From Caprella mutica (taxonomy: Eukaryota > Arthropoda > Malacostraca > Amphipoda > Caprellidae): DNA of 64,000 nt. A program made the position numbers and the translations under genes. The notes beneath the pieces are model-generated. The model saw nothing but the letters and a program-made list of their open reading frames with translations, did not search any database and was not told the origin of the DNA. Within the stretch, counting starts at the first letter, position 1. Every line of letters starts with the position of its first letter. The stretch spans positions 390,091 to 454,090 of the forward strand of contig CANNZV010000126.1 in NCBI GenBank assembly GCA_947561585.1. Direction: 5' to 3'. Shown in pieces: positions 23,881 through 34,850 of the stretch.

Positions 23881-24237
23881 TTATTTCAGTAGGATTGGTC
23901 TACCAAAGAGTTGCAAATTGGAAGTTTTTAATTCTTTCGTTAAATGGACAGCAAGTCATATAATTAGAGTTATCTTTTATCATAAACTCCCGAGATAAAG
24001 AAAAAACTTGATGGAGGTGACAGATTGGAACCATCAGATCCTTTATAATCTCTCTAACATTTTATCCTTAGTCTTCAAAAGCTATAGTCATTACTCTGTA
24101 GAGGAGAAGTAGAAGAAGGTACTTCCTAGCACCAACTCTATCACTCGGTGTACGGGTCTTGAAGTGACATCTCTGACCCAATAAAAGCCAAATATTGCAG
24201 TGAATCTCATCATATTCCATACACAATCGCACTATTG
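23881..24237. other. Unique spacer
   Basis: AT-rich unique DNA leading into the next array. No gene is supported. Confidence 0.45.
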
Positions 24238-25661
24238 TGATTATGAAACTAGCGATTATAAACTAGTGATTATAAACTAGTGATTACCAAAGTAGTGATT
24301 ATAAAGTAGTGATTACCAAACTAGTGAATATAAAGTAGTGATTACCAAACTAGTGATTATAAAGTAGTGATTACCAAACTAGTGATTACCAAACTAGTGA
24401 TTATAAAGTAGTGATTACCAAAGTAGTGATTACCAAACTAGTGATTATAAAGTAGTGATTACCAAACTAGTGATTACCAAACTAGTGATTACCAAAGTAG
24501 TGATTACCAAACTAGTGATTATAAAGTTGTGATTACCAAACTAGTTATTATAAAGTAGTGATTACCAAAGTTGTGATTACCAAACTAGTGATTATAAAGT
24601 AGTGATTACCAAACTAGTGATTACCAAACTAGTGATTATCAAAGTAGTGATTACCAAACTAGTGATTACCAAAGTAGTGATTACCAAACTAGTGATTATA
24701 AAGTTGTGATTACCAAACTAGTGATTATAAAGTAGTGATTACCAAAATATTGATTACCAAACTAGTGATTATAATGTAGTGATTACCAAACTAGTGATTA
24801 CCAAACTAGTGATTACAAAAGTAGTGATAACCAAACTAGTGATTATAAAGTAGTGATTACCAAAATATTGATTACCAAACTAGTGATTATAAAGTTGTGA
24901 TTACCAAACTAGTGATTATAAAGTAGTGATTACCAAACTAGTGATTATAAAGTAGTGATTACCAAACTAGTGATTACCAAACTAGTGATTATAAAGTAGT
25001 GATTACCAAACTAGTGATTACCAAACTAGTGATTACCAAAGTAGTGATTACCAAACTAGTGATTATAAAGTTGTGATTACCAAACTAGTTATTATAAAGT
25101 AGTGATTACCAAAGTTGTGATTACCAAACTAGTGATTATAAAGTAGTGATTACCAAACTAGTGATTACCAAACTAGTGATTATCAAAGTAGTGATTACCA
25201 AACTAGTGATTACCAAAGTAGTGATTACCAAACTAGTGATTATAAAGTTGTGATTACCAAACTAGTGATTATAAAGTAGTGATTACCAAAATATTGATTA
25301 CCAAACTAGTGATTATAATGTAGTGATTACCAAACTAGTGATTACCAAACTAGTGATTACAAAAGTAGTGATAACCAAACTAGTGATTATAAAGTTGTGA
25401 TTACCAAACTAGTGATTATAAAGTTGTGATTACCAAACTAGTGATTACCAAACTAGTGATTATAAAGTTGTGATTACCAAACTAGTGATTATAAAGTTGT
25501 GATTACCAAACTAGTGATTACCAAACTAGTGATTATAAAGTTGTGATTACCAAACTAGTGATTATAAAGTTGTGATTACCAAACTAGTGATTATAAAGTT
25601 GTGATTACCAAACTAGTGATTACCAAAGTAGTGATTACCAAACTAGTGATTACCAAAGTAT
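24238..25661. repeat. 14/15-bp minisatellite (gtgattaccaaacta / gtgattataaagta), about 97 units
   Basis: Two unit types intermix: gtgattaccaaacta (15 bp, also ...aaagta) and gtgattataaagta (14 bp, also ...aagttg). Rare variants such as accaaaatattgat, ctagttattat and gataacc allow alignment. The block 24424-24853 is repeated at 24968-25397 with the same order of variants, offset 544 bp. This implies a segmental duplication inside the array. Confidence 0.96.
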
Positions 25662-26115
25662 GTTGGTAGTAACATCGAAAACTAAAGTAGATTAATCAAT
25701 GTTTGAAATTCTTTGTGGTTAAGTTAAAAATGTAAAAGGAAACTGGATCCAGAAATATCTTCCCATGTCATTGACCTACTGAATAAATCGTTTATATTTT
25801 GTATAATTATTGCTTTACAAAATGTTCCGATTTTTCGGAATTTTATGACATATGACTTAGGCTTTATATCAAACTAGCAAAGTTACCATAAATAAAATTA
25901 GTAAATCTGTCGTACATAGAATATCATGTTTGAATGGTAATATATACTTTCTGTTTTGTTATAGTTCCTTCATCTCTACAAGTAGGTTTTAAAAATATTC
26001 ATCACTTTGTACCTGTGAATGAATTTAACATTAAATTATTCATCATTCACATCGCATTTGTTTAAATGGAAGATAACCTTCAATTTGCTAGAAGTAAGCC
26101 ATCACTGAAAAGCCA
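25662..26115. other. AT-rich spacer
   Basis: Unique AT-rich DNA. A 13-bp direct repeat (agccatcactgaa) occurs twice at about 26097-26122. No gene seen. Confidence 0.45.
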
Positions 26116-26241
26116 TCACTGAAATCTGTTTTCCCTTCTCTCCAATTCGATCATACCCACACAACATGGGGAGAAATACTCGTAAGCTTTAACAACCATC
26201 GCCCGACGAGCAAACTCTTTTGCCAACGCTTTTTTCTCCAT
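26116..26241 (-). CDS. Short ORF in a G+C-richer patch, unknown
   Basis: A 41-codon ATG-initiated frame (MEKKALAKEFARRAMVVKAY, then EYFSPCCVGM) sits in a 250-bp patch that is distinctly richer in G+C than its flanks. There is no splice or promoter support and no known family. It may be an exon fragment or chance. Confidence 0.2.
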   Translation of the reverse strand: MEKKALAKEFARRAMVVKAYEYFSPCCVGMIELERRENRFQ

Positions 26242-26825
26242 CAAAGTTCGGTGGTGATTTTTCTATAGACTCCCTTCGCTTCCTTGCATCGGGTGGCGGT
26301 TTTTCTTGTTTGTTTATGTGTTCGAGTTTCTGACTCCTGACTCAACAGAATGATCACTGGAGTACTCCATAAAGGCTCCAATCAACATCTCTATCAAGGG
26401 GAAATCAAATCATCCTACTTTTTACAGAAATAACATAATTATTATCCTGACTATTGCTCACTAAATAGTGTGAATTAAAGTTAAATTTAAGCCTGTATCA
26501 TATCCCCCTTAACATGGAAGTTAATATTATATCATTCACACTGAACGTATCAGCTTCAGGTGCTATTTTCAAGGCTATTTCTAGGACTATTAACTACACA
26601 GTCTCGTGACGTCACGTTTGAACATACATACGTCACATCAGATCCTAAAGATGCATTGCCACTCTCCTGCAGACCTATCTACACAATCTTACAGCAGAGC
26701 ATTAAATAGCGTATTTGAATACCTATCCGAGACTAAGTAGAAGGTACTGTACACCTGTAATTAGTTTAAGGTAATCAAAGAATGGAATATTAACCTAATG
26801 TGTAGGTTCCTTAAAGAATAGGTAA
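26242..26825. other. Spacer with a CRE-type palindrome
   Basis: The perfect 12-bp palindrome CGTGACGTCACG is at 26605-26616, with an ACGTCA half-site about 20 bp downstream. It lies some 220 bp before the ATG-started candidate exon at 26826. Otherwise unique AT-rich DNA. Confidence 0.45.
26605..26616. promoter_or_regulatory. CRE/bZIP-type palindrome CGTGACGTCACG
   Basis: A perfect TGACGTCA core extended to a 12-bp palindrome, as bound by CREB/ATF-family factors. The position upstream of a candidate first exon is suggestive only. Confidence 0.4.
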
Positions 26826-26958
26826 TGTTTTGGGAGAGCAATGGGCAATCTAAGCGGAGTCCTGTGAAAGGGGAGGAGCGATCAAAGGACTTCCCCATAT
26901 CTGAGGCCCCTTCTGTGCCTCCTCTCCAAAATATTAGAGGGAGAATGAATAGGAGAGG
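26826..26958 (+). CDS. Candidate first coding exon, unknown protein
   Basis: ATG at 26826 opens 44 codons reading MFWESNGQSKRSPVKGEERS then KDFPISEAPSVPPLQNIRGR, ending in MNRR with a split Gly codon at a consensus GTGAGA donor (26959). The segment is G+C-rich and hydrophilic, unlike its surroundings. The opposite strand is also open here (90 codons) but with a less protein-like composition. There is no recognised domain. Confidence 0.3.
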
Positions 26959-27996
26959 GTGAGATGCAAGCGGCGGGTGTTTGGCAGATAAATGAAAACT
27001 CTCAATTGAGAAATAGTAAACGAAAAGGGTCAACTCTATCTTGATTGAAAAATGGCACCAATATGGAAAATTTCAATCTAGATATTGAGATTCAGTACAC
27101 GATGAAGATTCAGAAATTTTAAAAGACCTATAGAGGCATTTCTAAAGATCACAATATTCTCTATTCCCTCTGAAACTTATTATATGTATGTACCTTAATT
27201 ATATATAATGTATAAAAATTTAAACTTCTTTACATATATTATGACTAGGATTGGTTGATTAGCTTTTTTTCAATTTAGACAATAAAAGTTACAGCAAGCA
27301 TTCATTTTGAATCGTGTTCCAGTGAAATTGGTCACATTTCATATGTATTTACTATGATTGGTAATAAAATGACACTGATACCATTCTAAAAATAAAATAA
27401 ATAGAAATTATTTACTTATTTTTTTCAGTCACCTTAATATTTTTTTAGATAATAAATAACAAAATGGGTACAACAGTTCGAACTCCAATTATTTGATTAT
27501 ATAAATAATGTTATTGTTTAGAGCTGTACTTCAAACAATTTTTTTAAATCAAATTAGTGTCTATATAATTGAACATCGATAAAATTATTTTATAATTGCT
27601 TTTTTGATAATTGCTTTTGAAAGTTACATCAAAAATATTTTCAAATAAATTTGGACAAATTTTTCATCTTCCTAATAAAATCGGGTAAGAAGTTCCAAAC
27701 GAAAAATGGAAATTTTACAGGGAGAAATGCTTGTTCAATAAATAAGCTAATTTCACCACATCACTTGTAAATTACATTAAAATATTAATGGTACTACATC
27801 TTACTGGCCTGTAAATGCCACCTTCTTTGTTAGTAGAGCTCATTGTTTTATTGTGAAAGAGATTCTATTGTTATCCCCATTTTGATATTCCATAATGTTG
27901 TGGTCATGCATTTTAAGAATTATTATTTAATAAAGAGTTAAGATTATTTAAAATCATTGCGAATAATTAGAGGTTGTCGATTAAAGATTTCGAATC
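26959..27996. other. AT-rich interval, no gene seen
   Basis: Unique AT-rich DNA, plausibly intron. Nothing is supported. Confidence 0.5.
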
Positions 27997-28297
27997 CTAT
28001 ATACATACAAAACGTATATATAGTATACAAAAAAGAAACTTTATTAGTCGACTGTAAGCAAAATTGCTTCTACTGAACATTTTCTCCAGTTCATGACTAA
28101 TGTTCATGATAGTGACTAGGTTGAAGGTCACTCCATGATATCGAGAGTTCATGATTTCTGTGTTTGAACAGTGAAGTAATCCCTCAGATCCAATCAGTGG
28201 CGTAAGCTGTCCTTTGATATCAAGCTTGTCAATCGTATTGAGCTGATAGAAAGACTGGGCAAAGTACTCGTAGAGTAGAGCTAAGAATATTGACAAC
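27997..28297 (-). CDS. Candidate exon, unknown protein
   Basis: After an acceptor (atgaaatag) on the minus strand, 99 codons are open. They include LALLYEYFAQSFYQLNTIDK, then LDIKGQLTPLIGSEGLLHCS and MNSRYHGVTFNLVTIMNISH. Codons are mixed and third positions often C or G until about 28040. After that the sequence becomes AT-rich, so the true exon end may be earlier than the stop at 27997. I recognise no family. About three frames of this length are expected by chance in such a window, so the call rests on composition and the acceptor. Confidence 0.35.
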
Positions 28298-28418
28298 CTA
28301 TTTCATAAATGAAAAATGAACATTTAACCCTGGAATGACCAGAGTGCTTGAGTGGAATGTACCAGAGCAATTATAACTGTTTACTTTTGAATATTAACTC
28401 AAGTAGCTTAAGACCTAT

Positions 28419-28971
28419 TTAACCCTAGTAACCTAGCCGCTGGTGCGGGCGAACAAGTTCCCATGAAAAAATCATTTTAAATTTAAACCGATTTGAAAGC
28501 TGTCTTTTCATAACTTCTACTTTTTCACATAATTACTCACGATTAAACAAAACGAAGGTGATAACAGATAAGATACCCAGATTATGAGCATTTATTCAAA
28601 TATATAAGGAGTGTATCAGAGCTCTCTCCAGTCATGAGATGCACGAGTGTGTTAAGAACATAAGGGTGACTGTCTCGCTATAATCAGTTAACTGTAACCC
28701 TTATAGCGGCTTACTGTTTCTTTACGACTCCGCACCTCGCTAAGCTCCTCACACAGTGATAAGCCCCGCCCATACATTTATACATAAGAAATATATATTT
28801 GTTATCTTTGTTTGTTAACCATTTTCAAATGGAAAATTATTCTTTGGTGTTTGCCAATGAATGTTTAAACTTCGAAAGAATAATTTTTTTATGAAGAGAA
28901 AATACCGTAATGTCAATTTGATAAGATCATATAAGAGATTTAGTGAGGAATGGCGCGGTTACTAGGGCTAA
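28419..28971. mobile_element. Inner TTAA-type MITE with CCCTAGTAACC ends
   Basis: TTAA followed by CCCTAGTAACC at 28423-28433, and GGTTACTAGGG at 28957-28967 followed by CTAA. The 11-bp ends are perfect inverted repeats and both continue into G+C-rich sequence (tagccgctggtgcggg; ggaatggcgc). There is no coding sequence. Confidence 0.5.
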
Positions 28972-29020
28972 TCAAAATTAAATCTACTAATGAAACATAT
29001 TTAGTTTTATAATATTTTAT

Positions 29021-29509
29021 TACACACAGAGAAAGGATTTGGTTGAATCAAATCAAATTTGATTTGTTTTGACTTATGTATATGAATGGTTTGATTTTGC
29101 CCCTACCTAGGTGGTGAGTTGCAGGTACTACTTAAAATGAGTGTAATTGACGTTGGTTAAAACAACATAGTCGTTTTGACTCACTCCTAAACTTAAAAAA
29201 AGAAGCGCTAACTCTCATAGTAAGTTAATTTGTACACCAGATACATTGGATTAACAGTCTGTGTGAGTTACTACAATACACTCTGTCATAGTTGTTTAGA
29301 AAAAAAGTACTTAAAAAGTAACTTTTAACTCTCATAGTAACTTGATTCAATCCATAAAATGAATTTAATTAACTAATGTTTAATTACACATCACGTTATA
29401 GTTGTTTTAACAAACGCGAAAATATGAATATAGTCCAACCAACTCGCGTAATAAATTGATTCAAAAAATAAATATGACTGATATAGGCAAACTTTTTTCT
29501 CTGTGTGTA
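29021..29509. mobile_element. 489-bp non-autonomous element, TA target, CACACAGAGAAA ends
   Basis: TA-CACACAGAGAAA at 29021 and TTTCTCTGTGTG-TA ending 29509. Internal sub-repeats such as aactctcatagtaa (about 29210 and 29325) and cttatagttgtttt-like strings recur. No open frame. The termini resemble those of the small MITE at 2519-2676 in general form. Confidence 0.6.
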
Positions 29510-29845
29510 CCTGGCGTAAATCCGGACCTCTGTTGCGTCACATTGTAATTTACAGCAAAAAAAAGCTAATATTCCTATGTGTGCATGATGTTTCTAGTGT
29601 GACACAACAGCGATTGTAGTTCATCCGGACTTCAGACGTCCCCTTTATCAAAAATAATGTTGAACAAAATAGAACACATTTTGTTGCATTATTTTCACTG
29701 ATAATTATTATACACTGAATAAATACGTCATAGACAAGGAAAGTCACAAAGTTTTAACTACTTAAGTCAATTAGTTTTTTAAATTACGCATCAATATATA
29801 AAACCGGATCGGGCCTCTGAAGCCCGCTGGTCGTTCCGGGGCTAA

Positions 29846-30585
29846 TGTCTCCAAAATACATGAATGTTTCGACAGATCTGTGAGAAGTACTCTAATTACC
29901 CTTAAAATTCGAATGCTTATTAAAGTTCATTTATAAATCATTTAAATTCAAACATAATCATTAGGGGTATTAGAATCTAAATGGAGATATTTAATATTAA
30001 TTTAATATATTAAACAAATAACTCCTCATTTCCAATTTGAGGCAGCATCGAGTTCTTATACAGTTCCTATCACTTCGCTTAACTTTAAACTATATCAATA
30101 TTTAGTCAATGTAAACAAGTTAACAAAAACTACAAAGGTTCAATTATAGAGCTAGGTTGTCATAGATTTTTTACCACTTCGTCTCTTGTCAGTTCTAGCA
30201 AAATTCGGCCTCAGAAAATTTGATCTCGGAAAATTCGGTCTTGTTTTATTATGATTTTATTGAAGAACAATAGTAGAAAAAGTGAAAATTATGAATACTA
30301 AAATGTGTAGTAAATTTATTAAAAGTGGATAACATCATTAACCGTGGTAAAATGATACGTAACATCAGTATTTCATTTATATAACATGATATTGAAGCAG
30401 AAAAATCGTTCTCGGAATCTACTGTCTGAAGTATAAATAAAAGTTATCAGTTAGATGTAAAGGGGGAGTGCCGCACCTCAATCCGCCCTTCCAAGTCATT
30501 AAACAATCATAAAGTGTGCAATATAACAAACTATCGGATACAACAAACTACATTACAGCCATTTAAGTTAAGTGGCAACTGAGAT
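29846..30585. other. AT-rich spacer
   Basis: Unique AT-rich DNA with no supported gene. A run aaattcggcctcagaaaatt / gatctcggaaaattcgg near 30200 is an imperfect local repeat. Confidence 0.45.
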
Positions 30586-31276
30586 TACCATCACTCTTAC
30601 CATTGTTACCATCACTCTTACCATTGTTACCATCACTATTACCATTGTTACCATCACTCTTACCATTATTACCATCACTCTTACCATTGTTACCATCACT
30701 CTTACCATTATTACCATCACTCTTACCATTGTTACCATCACTCTTACCATTGTTACCACCACTCTTACCATTGTTACCATCACTCTTACCATTGTTACCA
30801 TCACTCTTACCATTGTTACCATCACTCTTACCATTGTTACCATCACTCTTACCATTGTTACCATCACTCTTACCATTGTTACCATCACTCTTACCATTGT
30901 TACCATCACTCTTACCATTATTACCATCACTCTTACCATTGTTACCATCACTCTTACCATTGTTACCATCACTCTTACCATTGTTACCATCACTCTTACC
31001 ATTGTTACCATCACTCTTACCATTGTTACCATCACTCTTACCATTGTTACCATCACTCTTACCATTGTTACCACCACTCTTACCATTGTTACCATCACTC
31101 TTACCATTGTTACCATCACTCTTACCATTGTTACCATCACTCTTACCATTGTTACCATCACTCTTACCATTGTTACCACCACTCTTACCATTGTTACCAT
31201 CACTCTTACCATTGTTACCATCACTCTTACCATTGTTACCATCACTCTTACCATTGTTACCACCACTCTTACCATT
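30586..31276. repeat. 21-bp minisatellite (taccatcactcttaccattg), about 33 units
   Basis: The unit is taccatcactcttaccattgt. Variants replace catcac with caccac (near 30756, 31070, 31176 and 31260) or attgtt with attatt (near 30666, 30708 and 30917). Because 21 is divisible by 3, each frame encodes a fixed 7-residue repeat (for example TLTIVTI) for up to 235 codons on both strands. The array has no unique coding flanks, so I do not call a gene. Confidence 0.97.
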
Positions 31277-31599
31277 TGATAATGTCTTTAGAATAGTTAT
31301 TTGAAAAGCTTAGAATTATTATCAGTTTTTCAGATTAAATATAGAAGATATGAATTAATTACATTTTTTGATGCTATCGTCCAATCTTCTGACGAGATGA
31401 GATTGCTTTGTAAACTCATTTAGATTTTAGACAAGCTTTTACCAATAATTTGGCGGTCACTGAACGTCAGTTAGCATTGCTACTGAATATTTTACCAATA
31501 GTATCAGAACTATTGATCTTTTCAATTAGCTGTCTTTATAATTTCTTTATAATATATTTATTTTCTTATTGATACCTAGAAACCCTTTTTTTGTTGGTA
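31277..31599. other. AT-rich spacer
   Basis: No gene seen. Confidence 0.45.
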
Positions 31600-31950
31600 C
31601 TTACTACAACTAGATTTTCTTGCGAGACTGGTTGTGTTCTGTGTGGGGCAGACGTTTGCTTGATTTCAGGGATAGGTATCATCTGGAGACGATTGGGGGG
31701 TTGCTGTGCTTTGGGAGTAGGGATGTCTGGAACTCTTGCGATTTCTTGGAGAAGGCATGGCCAGCTAGATGTGCAGCTATGGGTCAGGTCCCCTGGGGGT
31801 ACAGGATGTGTAGCGGTGGACGGGGTGACGGCCCTGCGGAAGGAGTTTTTTCCTGGAGGTGGTTGATGCTATGTGTGGGAAGAGCTGGTGGCGTAGTAAA
31901 GCCTTTACTGGCCACTATTTCCTGTTCCAGTGCAAGTTGTTGCTAAGATT
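31600..31950. other. G-rich, G+C-rich island with overlapping open frames
   Basis: This roughly 350-bp patch is much richer in G than anything nearby (for example gattggggggttgctgtg, ctggaggtggttgatg). Two + frames of 91 and 108 codons overlap; the longer begins MRDWLCSVWGRRLLDFRDRY. Neither has a recognised domain, a convincing start or splice signals. It could be an exon, a first-exon CpG-like region or a foreign insert. I leave it unassigned. Confidence 0.45.
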
Positions 31951-33144
31951 TCGGTTTGAATCTGAAAAATGAAATGTTTTGAGGATTTGAAAACCAAACT
32001 CCAAATATAGGAAATATTATTTTTAGTGAATTTAACTGGAATCTGAATTATTTTAGCTAACTGTGTTTGGTAACTTCAAACAAAATTTATTCATTAATTA
32101 AGCTTATATCTTGACCTCTTACTAAACTTCTTTTCAGATAATTGCTTTACGATAACTAATTCACATCTTTAAGCAAAATTGAACACAAGGTAGCTTTCCT
32201 GCATCCATTAAACTTATGAAATATATGCACTGAATGTTGTAGCTACAATTTCGGAATGTTCTGCTAATATTTTAGTTTGAAATATAGTAGTTCTAGAACT
32301 GCTCTCTATCACCCTACACACTAATTCAGAGGGTTTGTTTATTTGCCTGTTGGTTGGTGATAAGAAAACTGTCACGATTTAACAATTGAAATACGATATA
32401 ATTCATGAACAAAATAATTGTCAATGAAATAGAAATACGAATAACAGAATTTCGCATGCAAGAAGTATTCGAAAAATAAATATTAATTTGGAAAATTTAA
32501 AAAATCATAAGGTTCGTCATTTTTGACAGGTAATACACTACAGAAATCCGGATAACAGGAAATAACAAATCTGGATAACGAAAAACAAAATCTGATAAAA
32601 ATTACGAATTATTTTCAAAAAAAAATCCGTATGACACAAAAATTCAAATAATTTGAAAAATTCGAATAATCAAATCCGGATAAAAATCTGAATAACAAAA
32701 AAAATATTTAGAGTTGATTATTCATAACGGATAATACACTAGTTCATAATCTCATTAAATTAATTGAGAGTAAAAATGCGTGATCGTTTGAAGGTTCATT
32801 AAATGCGTAAGAATTTTATTCGAATTCAATGGCAGGTTTGTCGGAGTTTCGTTTGAACTCCATCGAAAATTAGATAAAGTTTTTTGCTATACAATACGAA
32901 ATATGAAGAGCTGTTGAATCTATATTATAATGAGTTGGAAAAATAAAAAAAATATTTATCGATCCCCTTTAATTTACAGGTTCACTCCATTCCACTGAAC
33001 TGTACTATAGTCCGTTAAAACCTTAACTTCAGAATAAGATACCTAACTACATGGCCATGATATTCAAATTACAGATATTCATTATTCCGCGTAATAATAA
33101 ATAGCCCCAATCTTCTGGAATCCAATCGGTAGAAAGATGAACGC
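31951..33144. other. AT-rich interval with local (gataa)n-like degenerate text
   Basis: No gene. Around 32535-32700 there is a loosely repetitive stretch with aatccggataacaaaa-like strings recurring 5-6 times, a decayed tandem array. Confidence 0.45.
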
Positions 33145-33852
33145 ATGACTCCAATTTCTGTGAAGGTTGAGAAGCTAGAGGAGTCTTGTGACAATCAACC
33201 AAAAGACCTAGAAGTGAGCAAATTTAATTATTTTCGGGATGCGAGACCTTCAGTCTCCTTGTCACCTTCTGGGGATACTATATCCACAGATTTGGCACTA
33301 TCTAGTGCCTGTATATCCACAGATTTGGCACTATCTAGTGCCTGTATATCCACAGATTTGGCACTATCTAGTGCCTGTATATCCACAGATTTGGCACTAT
33401 CTAGTGCCTGTATATCCACAGATTTGGCACTATCTAGTGCCTGTATATCCACAGATTTGGCACTATCTAGTGCCTGTATATCCACAGATTTGGCACTATC
33501 TAGTGCCTGTATATCCACAGATTTGGCACTATCTAGTGCCTGTATATCCACAGATTTGGCACTATCTAGTGCCTGTATATCCACAGATTTGGCACTATCT
33601 AGTGCCTGTATTTCCACGGATTTGGCACAATCCATGGCCTTTATTTCCACGGATTTGGCACAATCCATGGCCTTCATTTCCACGGATTTGGTACAATCCA
33701 GGGCCTTTATTTCCACGGATTTGGTACAATCCATGGCCTGTATTTCCACGGATTTGGCACAATCCACACCACCTCACAACCTAGCAAATCAATTGCCTGC
33801 ACGTTCCCAGACTTACCTCCAGATCATGAGATTGCTTAATAAGCAGTTCTGA
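33145..33852 (+). CDS. Candidate ORF built on an in-frame 33-bp repeat
   Basis: ATG at 33145, with an in-frame stop just upstream (33130), opens 235 codons. A 45-residue non-repetitive head (MTPISVKVEKLEESCDNQPK, then DLEVSKFNYFRDARPSVS) is followed by 15 copies of an 11-residue unit STDLALSSACI. The last five are diverged (STDLAQSMAFI type) yet still in frame. A 26-residue tail rich in Gln and Leu ends at 33852. For: a real ATG, unique flanks and preserved frame. Against: the minus strand is also open through the array (179 codons), and other in-frame arrays here lack genes. The protein is unknown. Confidence 0.3.
   Translation: MTPISVKVEKLEESCDNQPKDLEVSKFNYFRDARPSVSLSPSGDTISTDLALSSACISTDLALSSACISTDLALSSACISTDLALSSACISTDLALSSACISTDLALSSACISTDLALSSACISTDLALSSACISTDLALSSACISTDLALSSACISTDLAQSMAFISTDLAQSMAFISTDLVQSRAFISTDLVQSMACISTDLAQSTPPHNLANQLPARSQTYLQIMRLLNKQF
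33281..33770. repeat. 33-bp minisatellite with an internal palindrome, 15 units
   Basis: Ten near-perfect units (tatccacagatttggcacta, then tctagtgcctg) are followed by five diverged ones (tatttccacggatttggcac, then aatccatggcctt). In the first group GGCACTA-TC-TAGTGCC forms a 7-bp inverted repeat in every unit; the second group has lost it. Confidence 0.96.
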
Positions 33853-34636
33853 TATTTCTTGTGCAACACTCTCTGCATTAAACTACATAGCAAATGTAAC
33901 TGAGAATTAATTCCTAGCAAGTTATCAGGCTAGATCATCCTGTCTGTCTGTGATCGATGTTATCGTGCTTATTACAGGGAAATAAGCTATCTAATGATAT
34001 CATTTTCACAACACCATGGCAACCAGACTCAGCAAAGTCTCTTATTTTGCAAATGGAAAATATCATCAAATTCATAAGTTTTCTTTTATTTTTCATTAGT
34101 GCTACGTAGGTGCATGCATGTACATGTTATTCACTCAGCTTAAAATTGGATGTACAAAGTCATTCTGATGCTGAAGAAATCATAACATCACTTTATATAT
34201 TTTCTTGTACCTAGTATGTTTATATCAATTTACAGTTTTGTTATTGCTATAAGAAGTTGCTTTGACAGAAAGAATATCATTTCACATGGTAATAAGAAAA
34301 TAAAACATCAAAATAGTCAAACTTTAAGAGAGTACTATGCAAACGTTATATTTATTAACTATGACAAGAATACCAACTGTACGAATAAAAAAAAACAATA
34401 TATTGCATATGTATTACAATGATGAATAACATGTGAAAGTTACAAATTATTTGGAAGTTTTATTTCATTAACTATAAATTTGTAAAACGAATCTGCGTTT
34501 CAATTACCAACTAGAATTATAGTACATTATTGTGGTGCTATAGTTTGAAAATATAGTGCGCTATAGTGATATAGACTGAGTATGCTGTTTATTATATAGT
34601 CATATAGTAGAAGGTATTAACAACTCCCTTGCCGAT
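33853..34636. other. AT-rich spacer
   Basis: Unique AT-rich DNA with no supported gene. The 68-codon frame at 34216 has non-coding texture. Confidence 0.45.
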
Positions 34637-34850
34637 GTGTGTAGTTATGACTCACTAAAGTGTGTAGTTATGACTCACTAAAGTGTGTAGTTATGACTCA
34701 CTAAAGTGTGTAGTTATGACTCACTAAAGTGTGTAGTTATGACTCACTAAAGTGTGTAGTTATGACTCACTAAAGTGTGTAGTTATGACTCACTAAAGTG
34801 TGTAGCTATGACTCACTAAAGTGTGTAGTTATGACTCACTAAAGTGTGTA
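34637..34850. repeat. 23-bp minisatellite carrying TGACTCA, 9 units
   Basis: Nine units of gtgtgtagttatgactcact plus aaa are almost identical, with one gtagct variant. Each carries TGACTCA, the AP-1 / CNC-bZIP consensus half of which matches TRE sites. The part TCACTAAAGTGTG-TAGT-TA resembles the 31-bp units at 61.7 kb. Confidence 0.96.

Larger units (their letters stand above)
28324..29845. mobile_element. TTAA-type element with nested insertions
   Basis: The left end TTAA-CCCTGGAATGACCAG (28324) pairs with the right end CTGGTCGTTCCGGGG-CTAA (ending 29845). The 15-bp terminal repeats match at 13 positions. TTAA targets and CCC termini are typical of piggyBac-like elements, but no transposase is present. 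Two other inverted-repeat elements lie inside (28419-28971 and 29021-29509). The right flank has CTAA rather than TTAA, so the target duplication is imperfect. Confidence 0.5.

Noticed and set aside
30568..31304. 235-codon frames on both strands at the 21-bp array
   Set aside because: The unit length is divisible by three, so any stop-free phase stays open. There are no unique coding flanks, unlike the 33-bp case.
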